Origin: Prochlorococcus sp. AG-418-G18
Lineage (GTDB): Bacteria; Cyanobacteriota; Cyanobacteriia; PCC-6307; Cyanobiaceae
DNA length: 64,000 bases
Assembly (NCBI GenBank): GCA_003214215.1
Contig: QCLX01000003.1
Location: forward strand, 21,360-85,359
Direction: 5' to 3'
The notes under the pieces were generated by a model. The model ran no database searches, was not told the DNA's origin, and was given only the letters and a program-made list of their open reading frames with translations. Positions within the stretch are counted from its first letter, which is position 1. Every line of letters begins with the position of its first letter. This document shows, piece by piece, positions 51,415 to 61,472 of the stretch. A program made the position numbers and the translations under genes.

Positions 51415-52833
51415 ATGGGGAAAGAAAATTTAAATAAAGTTAATAAGCCTAGAGCTATCAGAAGATTAGTTATTTGGTATAAAAGAAATTCTGCTGTCAC
51501 TTCAATTGTAGATACTGCTGCTAGTTCTGCAGTAACGGCAGGTAATGTAGCTGGTAACGTAGTTTCTGGTGCTGGTTCTGTCGTAAGTACAGCTAGTAAT
51601 GTTGCCAGTAATGTTGCAGGTAATGTAGCTGGTAACGTAGTTTCAAGTGCTGAATCTGTTGTGAATACTGCTAGCAGTGTAGTTTCAAATGCTAGTTCCT
51701 TGGCTAAAAATACATTACAGCCATTAGTTTTTGACCCATTAAAAAGATTACAAAATAGCGATAATATTTTAGATAAGAGTGAGGATACAAAATCTAAAAG
51801 AATTTGGATCGCAGTTGATGGTATGGGAGGAGATCATGCTCCTGGGCCAATTCTCGAAGGTTGCCTTGACGCAATAAGTAGATTTCCAATAAACATAAAG
51901 TTTGTTGGCAAAATTGAAAAGGTTAAAAATATAGCGGAAAAATGCGGTTTAGCAGAATTATTAGAAAAAGAAGTAAATAATAATCGTCTTGAATTAATTG
52001 ATAGTGGAGATCCTATCGGTATGAATGAAGAAGCTACTGCTGTTAGAAAAAGGAAAAATGCGAGCATAAATGTAGCAATGGATTTAGTAAGAAATAGTAA
52101 GGCTCAAGCTGTTTACTCAGCTGGTAATTCCGGAGCTATGATGGCTTCTGCAATATTTAGAATTGGTAGATTGAAAGGGATTGAACGACCAGCTATAGGT
52201 GCATTATTTCCAACAAGGGACCAAACTCGCCCTGTATTGGTTTTAGATGTTGGTGCAAATACTGATTGTAAACCTTCATATTTGCATCAGTTTGCACTTC
52301 TGGGCAATATTTATGCAAAAGATGTTTTACAGGTGAAAAAACCAAGAATTGGTCTTTTAAATATCGGAGAAGAAGAATGCAAAGGTAATGATTTATCTCT
52401 AAAAACATTTGCATTACTCTCTAGTGAAAAAAGTTTTGATTTTGGAGGAAATTGTGAAGGTAGAGATGTTTTATCGGGTAGTTTTGATGTGGTGGTATGT
52501 GATGGATTTACGGGTAATATACTATTGAAATTTCTTGAGTCTGTGGGAGGTGTGTTATTAGATATTTTGAGATCGGAGCTTCCAAGAGGGAGAAGGGGGA
52601 AAGTTGGTTCGGCATTTTTAAAAAGTAATTTACTCAGAATTAAAAAAAGGTTGGATCATGCCGAACATGGTGGGGCCTTATTACTTGGGGTAAATGGCAT
52701 TTGTGTGATTGGTCATGGAAGCAGTAAGTCTTTATCTGTAGTTAGCGCTCTTCGCTTGGCTCACTCGGCAGTCAATCATGACGTGATGGAAAATTTAAAT
52801 CAGCTTCAAAAGCTTCAAGTTTTAAATTCATAA
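51415..52833 (+). CDS. plsX: phosphate acyltransferase PlsX with repetitive N-terminal extension
   Basis: PlsX makes acyl-phosphate from acyl-ACP at the start of phospholipid synthesis. The catalytic part begins around residue 129 (RIWIAVDGMGGDHAPGPIL) and runs to the end, with standard motifs such as AVYSAGNSGAMMASAIF and DGFTGNILLK. Residues 1-27 are basic. Residues 30-100 are an Ala/Val/Ser/Asn/Gly repeat (VAGNVVSGAG, VASNVAGNVAGNVVSS and similar) expected to form a long amphipathic helix. Ordinary PlsX is about 330-350 aa. The extension may tether the enzyme to membrane. It abuts rpaB, with fabH following after 53 bp. Confidence 0.93.
   Translation: MGKENLNKVNKPRAIRRLVIWYKRNSAVTSIVDTAASSAVTAGNVAGNVVSGAGSVVSTASNVASNVAGNVAGNVVSSAESVVNTASSVVSNASSLAKNTLQPLVFDPLKRLQNSDNILDKSEDTKSKRIWIAVDGMGGDHAPGPILEGCLDAISRFPINIKFVGKIEKVKNIAEKCGLAELLEKEVNNNRLELIDSGDPIGMNEEATAVRKRKNASINVAMDLVRNSKAQAVYSAGNSGAMMASAIFRIGRLKGIERPAIGALFPTRDQTRPVLVLDVGANTDCKPSYLHQFALLGNIYAKDVLQVKKPRIGLLNIGEEECKGNDLSLKTFALLSSEKSFDFGGNCEGRDVLSGSFDVVVCDGFTGNILLKFLESVGGVLLDILRSELPRGRRGKVGSAFLKSNLLRIKKRLDHAEHGGALLLGVNGICVIGHGSSKSLSVVSALRLAHSAVNHDVMENLNQLQKLQVLNS
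51538..51644 (+). repeat. 29-bp direct repeat inside plsX
   Basis: The same 29-bp sequence beginning GCAGGTAATGTAGCTGG occurs at 51538-51566 and 51616-51644, 78 bp (26 codons) apart and in the same reading frame. Shorter related AGTAATGTTGC-type units lie between. This indicates an in-frame tandem duplication within the amphipathic N-terminal extension. Confidence 0.85.
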
Positions 52834-52886
52834 AACATATTTTGTCAAATTTATGTTTGACTTATATAAGTAACTAAGAAATTCTT

Positions 52887-53894
52887 TTGGAAGGAATAAA
52901 GTTTAATCAGATTGGTGTCTCATTTAAAGGAAGTGGAAGTTATGTACCCGATCAAATACTTACTAATCAAAAAATTAGTCAAAAGGTAGATACAAGTGAT
53001 GAATGGATAAAATCTAGAACTGGCATTTCTGAGAGAAGAATTTCTAGCAGTGGAGATAATGTCGCTGAGATGGGTTATAAGGCAGCATTAACTGCCATTG
53101 AAATGGCAGATTGGGACATTAAAACAATTGATTTGATTATTTTAGCTACTTCTACTCCGCATGATTTATTTGGTTCAGCTCCATCTATTCAAGCTAAATT
53201 GGGGGCCGATAATGCCGTAGCTTTTGATTTAACTGCTGCATGTAGTGGTTTTTTATTCGCTTTAATAACAGCCTCACAATTTTTAAAAAGTGGTAGTTTT
53301 AAAAGGGCTATTATTATTGGAGCGGATCAATTATCAAGTTTTGTTGATTGGAATGATAGAAGAAGCTGTATTCTCTTTGGCGATGGTGCGGGTGCATTAG
53401 CAATTGAAGCAACAAATGAATTTGATAATTTAATTGGTTTTGATATGAGAACTGATGGGCAAAGGGGTTCTTTTCTTAATCTTCCATCAAAAAATAATGA
53501 GGATTCAATAATTGATAATATTGATTTTCTAAGTGGAGGTTTTGCTCCAATTGAGATGAATGGGCAGGAAGTTTATAAATTTGCAGTTAGAGAAGTTCCC
53601 ATAATCCTTGACAAGTTGTTTAGAAAAACAAACTATAGTTCTGATGAAGTTGATTGGCTTGTATTGCATCAAGCTAATCAAAGAATATTAGATTCTGTAG
53701 GGGACAGGTTAAAAATTCCCAGAGAAAAAATTCTTAGCAATTTAGAAAAATATGGTAATACTTCAGCCGCAACAATTCCACTAATGATGGATCAGGCCAT
53801 TAGAAATAATAGAATTAAACAAAATGATATTATTGCATCAAGTGGATTTGGTGCTGGGCTAAGTTGGGGGGCAGCCCTCATTAAATGGGGTTAA
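52887..53894 (+). CDS. fabH: beta-ketoacyl-ACP synthase III
   Basis: FabH condenses acetyl-CoA with malonyl-ACP to initiate fatty-acid synthesis. The 335-aa sequence has the catalytic Cys119 in DLTAACSGFLFAL, His in WLVLHQANQRI near 265, and Asn in LEKYGNTSAATIP near 295. The N-terminal DTSDEWIKSRTGISERR is typical. The start is TTG at 52887 (LEGIKFNQIG), with no better ATG nearby. It is 53 bp after plsX and 18 bp before fabD, in the rpaB-plsX-fabH-fabD-plsC series. Confidence 0.95.
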   Translation: MEGIKFNQIGVSFKGSGSYVPDQILTNQKISQKVDTSDEWIKSRTGISERRISSSGDNVAEMGYKAALTAIEMADWDIKTIDLIILATSTPHDLFGSAPSIQAKLGADNAVAFDLTAACSGFLFALITASQFLKSGSFKRAIIIGADQLSSFVDWNDRRSCILFGDGAGALAIEATNEFDNLIGFDMRTDGQRGSFLNLPSKNNEDSIIDNIDFLSGGFAPIEMNGQEVYKFAVREVPIILDKLFRKTNYSSDEVDWLVLHQANQRILDSVGDRLKIPREKILSNLEKYGNTSAATIPLMMDQAIRNNRIKQNDIIASSGFGAGLSWGAALIKWG

Positions 53895-53912
53895 AAACTT
53901 AATAGGAAAATT

Positions 53913-54809
53913 ATGACAGTTGCATGGGTATTCCCCGGACAGGGGTCGCAAAAAATTGGAATGGTAAAAAAAATTGAAGATTTGCCAAATACTAAGAAGA
54001 GGTTTAATTATGCTTCTGAGATATTTGATAGAAATTTATTTGAAATTTGTGAGTTAAATTCTGAACCAACAGATCCTTTGGATGATTTGAATAATACAAG
54101 AAATACACAAATTTGTCTTTTTTTAGTTGAATCAGTTTTATTAGATGCTTTAAAGGAAAATAATTTCAAACCAAATTATGTCGCTGGACATAGTCTTGGA
54201 GAAATTACAGCACTATATTGTGCGGATGTTTTTTCATTCGAAGATTGTGTGTCACTTATAAAAGAGAGATCTCAATTAATGATCAATGCTGGGAAAGGAT
54301 CTATGGCAGCAGTAATTGGTTTTGATAGAAATCAACTTGATTTATTAGTTCAAAAAACTGATGATATTGTAATTGCAAATGATAATAGCTCTTCCCAAGT
54401 TGTCTTATCAGGTTCTCATGAAGCATTAGATAAGTTATCGAGAGAAATTTCTTGTAAAAGATTCTTGAAATTAAATGTTTCAGGTGCGTTTCATTCACCA
54501 TTTATGAATGAGCCTTCAGTAAAATTTTCTGAATATTTAAAACAGATTCAATTTAAAAATCCTTCTTTCCCAGTCATAAGTAATTGTGAACCTTCACTTT
54601 GTAGCGATCCAAATGAGCTTAAAATTAGATTGGAAAATCAAATGTGTAATGGAGTGAGGTGGAGAGAAACTATGGATTTAATGGCAAAAGATAGTGATCT
54701 TCATATTGTTGAAATTGGTCCATCAAATGTACTTAGCGGTTTAGGAAAAAGACATTTGAAGGATGTAAAAATTTCTCAAGTTTCATCTTCTGATCAAATA
54801 CTTTATTAA
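53913..54809 (+). CDS. fabD: malonyl-CoA:ACP transacylase
   Basis: FabD charges ACP with malonyl groups for fatty-acid elongation. The 298-aa protein shows VAWVFPGQGSQKIGM at the N-terminus, and the catalytic Ser94 in VAGHSLGEITALYCA. The active-site His is in LNVSGAFHSPFMN near residue 192. IEIGPSNVLSGL-type sequence follows near the end. All essential residues are present. It is 18 bp after fabH and 5 bp before plsC. Confidence 0.95.
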   Translation: MTVAWVFPGQGSQKIGMVKKIEDLPNTKKRFNYASEIFDRNLFEICELNSEPTDPLDDLNNTRNTQICLFLVESVLLDALKENNFKPNYVAGHSLGEITALYCADVFSFEDCVSLIKERSQLMINAGKGSMAAVIGFDRNQLDLLVQKTDDIVIANDNSSSQVVLSGSHEALDKLSREISCKRFLKLNVSGAFHSPFMNEPSVKFSEYLKQIQFKNPSFPVISNCEPSLCSDPNELKIRLENQMCNGVRWRETMDLMAKDSDLHIVEIGPSNVLSGLGKRHLKDVKISQVSSSDQILY

Positions 54810-54814
54810 TTCCA

Positions 54815-55435
54815 ATGACAAAAGATATTTTTCAAAAATTAATATATCAATTAGTTAGCAAACTTTTTGTATTACCCATTTATAAATTTGTATTTAAAGG
54901 TCATTTAATAGGTCGAGAGAATATTCCTCAAAAAGATTCTTTTATAATGGTTTCCAATCATGGTTCTTTACTTGATCCTCCTTTGTTAGGCCATGCTCTT
55001 GGACGCAATATTTCTTTTATGGCCAAGGCAGAGCTTTTTAAAATACCTTTCCTTGGCTTCATTATTAAGGCTTGTGGAGCATATCCTGTAAAAAGGGGAA
55101 TTGCTGATAAAAATACTATTAAAACAGCATGTAAAAAATTATCCAATAACAATTGTATTGGAATTTTTATTGACGGCACTCGTCAAAAAAATGGGAGAGT
55201 TAATAAGCCAAAACAAGGCGCTGCATTATTAGCTTTTAAAAATCAAAAATTATTATTACCTGTTGCAATAGTTAATTCACATAAACTCATAAGATTTAAA
55301 TTCTGCATTCCTTTCTTTTCAAAAATACTTATTAAAGTGGGTAAACCTGTTCAACCTCCACTAAGCTCATCAAGAGATGATCTGAATTCTTTAACTAAGT
55401 ACCTTCAAAATAATATTAATAGTTTGATTGGATAA
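54815..55435 (+). CDS. plsC: 1-acyl-sn-glycerol-3-phosphate acyltransferase (PlsC-like)
   Basis: This 206-aa membrane-associated acyltransferase completes phosphatidic acid synthesis. The catalytic HX4D motif is in MVSNHGSLLDPPLLG near residue 49. The second motif appears as FIDGTRQKNGRVNKPKQGAA near 117, a variant of FPEGTR. A hydrophobic N-terminal segment (SKLFVLPIYKFVFKG) probably binds the membrane. It completes the lipid-initiation operon, 5 bp after fabD, and is convergent with tsaB. Confidence 0.9.
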   Translation: MTKDIFQKLIYQLVSKLFVLPIYKFVFKGHLIGRENIPQKDSFIMVSNHGSLLDPPLLGHALGRNISFMAKAELFKIPFLGFIIKACGAYPVKRGIADKNTIKTACKKLSNNNCIGIFIDGTRQKNGRVNKPKQGAALLAFKNQKLLLPVAIVNSHKLIRFKFCIPFFSKILIKVGKPVQPPLSSSRDDLNSLTKYLQNNINSLIG

Positions 55436-55439
55436 ATAA

Positions 55440-56093
55440 TTAGTTAATTGGAGAAACAAGGTAAAGTGGCAAAACTTTTTGCCATGAATTTGAATTTAAA
55501 TTCAATAAATTTTTATTTGATAAATTTAATAATTCTTTCAAGTCTTTTTCATCTTCATAATTAGCCTCAAAAAAAAGTTCTTTACACTCCAATACTTTTA
55601 TAACTTTTGGTAGAACAATTTCTCGAATGATTATATCCTCTTTTTTTTGTCCGCAATTACTGATCTCATACTTTCCTGCGATGAATCCATACCTTTTTAA
55701 TTTTTTGTAAATCCAGAATGATTGTTTGTCTATAAATAAATTATTTTTTAATGCAATTCTTTTTGCCATAATCTCAAATGCACTAAAACTACCTAAAGCA
55801 CAATTTATTTGTTGTGAGATAGTTCTTGCTAAAACTACAATAAGTCTTGAAGCATTAAAATTTGCCGGCCCTACACTAACAGATATTTGATTTACTTTTT
55901 GTAAATTTTCTTTGGAAATGAATTTGTTAAATTCAACGATCAAGTTGTTGCACAAGTCATTATTAAATTTTTTTATAAATAATTTATCAGAATCGATTTT
56001 ATTGTTTTTTCTATATCCAAATCCAAAAGAATTGTCTGTACTATGTATTACTAATGTATTGTAATTTTGGATCTGTTTGAGAGAATGAGTCAT
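55440..56093 (-). CDS. tsaB: TsaB-like (YeaZ) tRNA t6A synthesis protein
   Basis: This 217-aa protein resembles TsaB, the non-catalytic ASKHA-fold partner of TsaD for N6-threonylcarbamoyladenosine formation in tRNA. It starts YNTLVIHSTDNSFGFGYRK, a diverged form of the 'ILAIDTST' N-terminus. It has QISVSVGPANFNASRLIVVL near residue 74, the family's 'GPGSFTGLRIG' position in variant form. The C-terminal half is Lys/Asn-rich and weakly conserved. It is 9 bp downstream of ycf34 on the same strand. Confidence 0.8.
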   Translation of the reverse strand: MTHSLKQIQNYNTLVIHSTDNSFGFGYRKNNKIDSDKLFIKKFNNDLCNNLIVEFNKFISKENLQKVNQISVSVGPANFNASRLIVVLARTISQQINCALGSFSAFEIMAKRIALKNNLFIDKQSFWIYKKLKRYGFIAGKYEISNCGQKKEDIIIREIVLPKVIKVLECKELFFEANYEDEKDLKELLNLSNKNLLNLNSNSWQKVLPLYLVSPIN

Positions 56094-56102
56094 CTATTAC
56101 CT

Positions 56103-56354
56103 TTAAACAGGTAATTCTAAACCAGGATTTATTTTAGACCACTTACCATAATCTTCTATAAAACTTCCGCAAGATTGAACATCCCAATCTGTTTTGTAAT
56201 CATCATTATTATCTTTTACTATAGATACATGTATGTATGGATTAAGTGCTTTAAAATTAGGTGCATCGCAAATATTATCAACATCATGATTATTTTCGAC
56301 ATCATGATATGTAATACATTTATCAACCCATTTACAGTTAATGCAAATGCACAT
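56103..56354 (-). CDS. ycf34: Ycf34 iron-sulfur protein
   Basis: This 83-aa protein has the Ycf34 N-terminus MCICINCKWVDKCITYHDVE with its conserved cysteines (C2, C4, C7, C13). Later elements DAPNFKALNPYIHVSI and DWDVQSCGSFIEDYGKW complete the family pattern. In cyanobacteria Ycf34 binds an Fe-S cluster and affects photosynthetic electron flow. A local His/Asp/Asn-rich insert (HDVENNHDVDNICD) is somewhat expanded. It is upstream of tsaB and divergent from the CCA-adding enzyme across 30 bp. Confidence 0.92.
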   Translation of the reverse strand: MCICINCKWVDKCITYHDVENNHDVDNICDAPNFKALNPYIHVSIVKDNNDDYKTDWDVQSCGSFIEDYGKWSKINPGLELPV

Positions 56355-56384
56355 AATTAATAATTAACTTTAAAAACAAAAGAT

Positions 56385-57590
56385 ATGTACTACGATCATA
56401 CACTAATAATTAAACAATTAGAAAGAAGTATAAAATTTAATAATTGGAATTTTATCTTATCTTTCTTACCTCAAGGATCGTATTTAGTTGGTGGTTATAT
56501 AAGGGATACTATTTTAGGAAGAGTAACTGAAGAGATGGATATTGATATTGTAGTACCGTTAAATGCGATTGAAATTGGGAAAAAAATTTCAGATAATATT
56601 GAATCTAAATTTATAATCTTAGATAAAAAAAGAGAAGTAGTAAGAATTATTTTTAATCATATTTCGATTGATATTGCTAATCAGGTTTCATCCACCATCG
56701 AAGGAGATTTGAGTGCTAGGGACTTTACGATTAATTCAATTGCTTTTTTATTTGATAAGAAGTGTTTGTTTGATCCTCTAAATGGCATTAAAGATCTAGA
56801 ATTTTCTTTACTTAGAACGCATTCGGAAATCAATTTGATAAATGATCCTCTGCGAATATTAAGATGTTTTAGATTTGTTTCAGAATTGAATTTTAAAATT
56901 GATATTAAGTTAGTTTCTTTTATAAAAAAAAATAAAAGTAGTTTATATCTTGTTGCTAAAGAGAGGGTTAATTATGAAATACAGAAAATAGTAAATGGGG
57001 CAAATGCCCTAGATGCGGTGATATTGATAAAAAAATTAAACATATTTGGTTCTGAAAAATTATATAAAGATTCTTTTTTTTTGGATTTAAAGAAAATTAA
57101 TTATGATGGACTTAATCAGGAAGAAAAAGAGAAATTTTTACCATTATTTTTTATTTCCCAGATATTAGATGTTGTATCTCAAGAGAGACTTAAATTTAGT
57201 AAAGCCGAAATTGCAAAAACAAATTTATTGCGAAAATGGCACTTCTTTTTGAATAACAAAAATATCTCTCAGTTAAATGAATTAGAAAGATTTAAATTAC
57301 ATAAAGAATTAGAGATGTTTCTTCCATCTTTTATTTTTTATTTACCTCAAAATTTACGCATTGATTGGCTAAAAAGGTGGCGTGACAAGGACGACAAATT
57401 ATTTCATCCCTCAAATTTATTAAATGGTGATTTAATAAAAAAACATTTGCAAATAGAAGATGGACCTACCTTAGGAGAGCTTTTAGAGTATCTTTCAAAG
57501 GAGCTTGCGTATAAAAGATTGAATAATTTTGATGAAGCTATTTATAAAGCAAAGCAATGGATTAAACAAAATGCGCCAAAATGTGATTAA
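56385..57590 (+). CDS. CCA-adding / poly(A) polymerase-family tRNA nucleotidyltransferase
   Basis: This 401-aa class II nucleotidyltransferase has QGSYLVGGYIRDTILGRVTE near residue 30 and the catalytic acidic motif EMDIDIVVP near 52. The ribose-selecting RDFTINSIAF is near 108. The head-domain NDPLRILRCFRFVSEL motif is near 150. It maintains the tRNA 3' CCA end, which is needed because the tRNA-Asn gene in this window does not encode CCA. A poly(A)-polymerase role is the alternative. It precedes the RRM gene. Confidence 0.92.
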   Translation: MYYDHTLIIKQLERSIKFNNWNFILSFLPQGSYLVGGYIRDTILGRVTEEMDIDIVVPLNAIEIGKKISDNIESKFIILDKKREVVRIIFNHISIDIANQVSSTIEGDLSARDFTINSIAFLFDKKCLFDPLNGIKDLEFSLLRTHSEINLINDPLRILRCFRFVSELNFKIDIKLVSFIKKNKSSLYLVAKERVNYEIQKIVNGANALDAVILIKKLNIFGSEKLYKDSFFLDLKKINYDGLNQEEKEKFLPLFFISQILDVVSQERLKFSKAEIAKTNLLRKWHFFLNNKNISQLNELERFKLHKELEMFLPSFIFYLPQNLRIDWLKRWRDKDDKLFHPSNLLNGDLIKKHLQIEDGPTLGELLEYLSKELAYKRLNNFDEAIYKAKQWIKQNAPKCD

Positions 57591-57648
57591 ATACACATAG
57601 CTTAGTTTTGTTTAGAAGTTCAGACTTCAAAATCATTTTTAAAAATTT

Positions 57649-58068
57649 ATGAGTATTCGCATTTACATTGGCAACTTACCACAAGGATTTAATCCAAAAG
57701 AATTCGATAAGATTTTAAAATCAGTTTCTGATTCTATTAGATTTAAACCAGTTTTAGATAAAGAAACTAAAGAATGCAGAGGTTTTGGTTTCGCGACAAC
57801 AAACAATGAAGAGAATGCTAATTTATTAATTCAAAAATTAAATGGTTTTGAATTTAATGGTTCTAAATTAAGAGTAGAGTTATCTGAAAAGAAAGACTCT
57901 GCTTCAAATAAAAGAAACAGCGGAAATTTAAACAAAAACAAAAAAAGGAAAGATTTTAAGAAAATTGTTCATAGTGACGCTCCTAATCTTGAAGCACCTG
58001 ATCCACGATGGGCTGGGGAATTATCCAAATTAAAGGATTTGTTAGCTAACCAAAAAACACCAGCTTAG
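57649..58068 (+). CDS. RRM-type RNA-binding protein
   Basis: This 139-aa protein has one RNA recognition motif at residues 1-82. RNP2 is visible as RIYIGNLP and RNP1 as CRGFGFATT. The C-terminus is Lys/Asn-rich (NKRNSGNLNKNKKRKDFKKI) and ends APNLEAPDPRWAGELSKLK. In cyanobacteria such Rbp proteins respond to cold or light and bind photosynthetic mRNAs. This one has a longer tail than Synechocystis Rbp1. It is convergent with phytoene synthase, abutting with no gap. Confidence 0.88.
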   Translation: MSIRIYIGNLPQGFNPKEFDKILKSVSDSIRFKPVLDKETKECRGFGFATTNNEENANLLIQKLNGFEFNGSKLRVELSEKKDSASNKRNSGNLNKNKKRKDFKKIVHSDAPNLEAPDPRWAGELSKLKDLLANQKTPA

Positions 58069-58977
58069 TTATTTGATTCGAGAAATTAAAAAAGATATTG
58101 GAATTTCAAAAGCTTTAACTGAATTTTTTACAAAAGCTCTGTTATTAAAAACATCATAGTCTAATCTTTCAATAGAATCTAATATCCCTCTATAAAGACG
58201 TAAAGATGTCCAAACTGGCCACCTTGCGTCAGAAGATAACCACTTAATCCCATCTTCAGACCGTTGGAACCAATCGCGAGCCCTTTTTAACTGAAAGTTC
58301 ATCAGAGCCTTCCACTGATTATTAATCACCCCTTTTAATAGCTCTTCTTCAGAATAATTAAATTTTTCAATATCCTCTTGTGGGAGATAAATCCTTCCTC
58401 TTTGTCTGTCTTCTCCGACATCCCTCAATATATTTGTTAGTTGATTTGCTATACCTAGTGCTATAGCTGCTTCAGAGGGGTCAGGCTTATCACTCCATGG
58501 CGCGGAGGTATAAGCGCTATCAATCCCCATGACATTCTGAGTCATTAAACCAACAGTCCCTGCGACTCTATAACAATAGAGTTTTAATTCATCAAAGTCT
58601 TTGTATCTGAATTTATTAAGATCCATTCTCTGACCTTCTATCATATCTAGGTAGGGTTGAATACTTTGTGGATATTTTTCGATGGTATCTAATAGAACCG
58701 AATCTAATTCAGATTTAATGTTTCCTTTAAATACATTCTTTGTATTTTCTTCCCATTCATCTAAATTGTTTGAAAGCTCATCTTCTGATTTAGTTGAAGC
58801 TTCTAAACTATCCATTATTTCATCTGTTCTTCTACACCAAACATAAATAGCCCAAATAGCTTTTCTTTTTTCTAGTGGTAGTAGAAGAGTTCCCAAATAA
58901 AAGGTTTTGGCCCATTCTTGGGTTTCTTTTCGGCATATCTCGTATGCTTTATCTAGTTGAGAAATGGAATTTTTCAA
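58069..58977 (-). CDS. crtB: phytoene synthase
   Basis: This 302-aa prenyltransferase condenses two geranylgeranyl-PP to phytoene. Both acidic active-site motifs can be seen: YVWCRRTDEIMD near residue 45 (DXXXD) and NILRDVGEDRQRGRIYLPQE near 185 (the DELYE-type second site). Other PSY segments include FYLGTLLLP and SDKPDPSEAAIALG. It lies 36 bp downstream of phytoene desaturase on the same strand, making a pds-crtB operon. Confidence 0.95.
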   Translation of the reverse strand: MKNSISQLDKAYEICRKETQEWAKTFYLGTLLLPLEKRKAIWAIYVWCRRTDEIMDSLEASTKSEDELSNNLDEWEENTKNVFKGNIKSELDSVLLDTIEKYPQSIQPYLDMIEGQRMDLNKFRYKDFDELKLYCYRVAGTVGLMTQNVMGIDSAYTSAPWSDKPDPSEAAIALGIANQLTNILRDVGEDRQRGRIYLPQEDIEKFNYSEEELLKGVINNQWKALMNFQLKRARDWFQRSEDGIKWLSSDARWPVWTSLRLYRGILDSIERLDYDVFNNRAFVKNSVKAFEIPISFLISRIK

Positions 58978-59013
58978 AAAGTTTTAGCTGAATCAGGAAA
59001 TTTTTAAGTGTTA

Positions 59014-60453
<1,440 letters not shown>

Positions 60454-60501
60454 TTAAAGTTATAACATTATTGTTTTTTTCGTTGATTATTTCGCAAAAT
60501 T

Positions 60502-60849
60502 ATGGAAAAAATGCTTTTAAAATCAACTACTCGACATGTAAGAATTTTTACTGCTGAAGTTGTTGATAAAGAATTAAAGTTTCATCCCAACAAATTGACT
60601 CTTGATTTAGATCCCGATAACGAGTTTATTTGGAACGAAGATTCTTTGAAAAAAATAAATGAGAAATTTAATGGCTTAATTAAAGAGAGATCAGGAAAGG
60701 ATTTAGATGATTATGAACTTCGAAAAATAGGATCAGAAATCGAAGGTTTAATTCAATTTTTACTCCAAAATGGTGAATTAAGTTATAACCCTGAGTGTAG
60801 GGTTATGAACTATTCAATGGGTTTACCAAAAACAAATAAAGCACTGTGA
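60502..60849 (+). CDS. ndhM: NAD(P)H-quinone oxidoreductase subunit M
   Basis: NdhM is a stromal/cytosolic subunit of the NDH-1 complex. The 115-aa sequence has LKSTTRHVRIFTAEVVDKEL, FHPNKLTLDLDPDNEFIW and the C-terminal SYNPECRVMNYSMGLPKT, characteristic of NdhM. Length is standard. The last 4 bases overlap the GTG start of the DUF3172 gene, so the two are coupled. It is divergent from phytoene desaturase. Confidence 0.93.
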   Translation: MEKMLLKSTTRHVRIFTAEVVDKELKFHPNKLTLDLDPDNEFIWNEDSLKKINEKFNGLIKERSGKDLDDYELRKIGSEIEGLIQFLLQNGELSYNPECRVMNYSMGLPKTNKAL

Positions 60850-61472
60850 ATAGACCACCCTCAAATAGAAGGCCAAGGAGAGGCTCAAATAGAAGATATT
60901 ATTCTTCAAATGCAGGAGATAGGGATTCTTATGGAACAAGGAATACTAGATTGCCTGCTTCTAATTCTGAAGAAAAGATTAATTTCAGTACAGGAACCAT
61001 CGCTGTTCTTGCGGGGGTATTAATTCTAGGAGTTGGTATTGGGAGCGCTATTACAAGTACAACAGATGGTGGTCAGGGAAATATAGCTAGTCAACAACAA
61101 TTGGATATGGCTGTTCCAGATCCTGAATTTTGTAGACAATGGGGTGCAAGCGCCTTTGTAATTGATGTTGAAATGTACACTACACTTAATCCGTCTACAA
61201 GTTTTGTAACGCAACCAGCTCTTCAGCCAGGTTGTGTAATTAGAAGAGAAAATTGGACAGTTTTACAAAAACAAGGAGCAATTAGCAATGAAGATGTAAG
61301 AGAATGTAAGCAAAGAATGAATACGTTTGCTTATATTGGTTCAATAAGAGACAAACCAATAGTTAAGTGCGTTTATCAGACTGATGTAAACGAAAATAAA
61401 TTCATAATAAAAGGAGATGGACAAGCTGAAGACGGAGGAGTTGGAATTAATAAAGAAGCAATCCAGTTCTAA
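60846..61472 (+). CDS. DUF3172-type membrane-anchored protein
   Basis: This 208-aa protein begins with GTG within the ndhM stop region. The first 45 residues are Arg/Ser/Asn-rich and probably disordered, with RPRRGSNRRYYSS. One transmembrane helix follows at about residues 52-70 (TIAVLAGVLILGVGIGSAIT). The extracytoplasmic domain has FCRQWGASAFVIDVEMYTTLN and KCVYQTDVNENKFI, fitting DUF3172. Several conserved cysteines suggest disulfides. The function is unknown; cotranscription with ndhM is the only context clue. Confidence 0.75.
   Translation: MNRPPSNRRPRRGSNRRYYSSNAGDRDSYGTRNTRLPASNSEEKINFSTGTIAVLAGVLILGVGIGSAITSTTDGGQGNIASQQQLDMAVPDPEFCRQWGASAFVIDVEMYTTLNPSTSFVTQPALQPGCVIRRENWTVLQKQGAISNEDVRECKQRMNTFAYIGSIRDKPIVKCVYQTDVNENKFIIKGDGQAEDGGVGINKEAIQF

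Noticed and set aside
51538-51720. Short repeats in plsX considered as a CRISPR or VNTR outside a gene.
   Set aside because: The repeats are in frame inside plsX, lack uniform spacers, and encode a coherent Ala/Val/Ser-rich helix.
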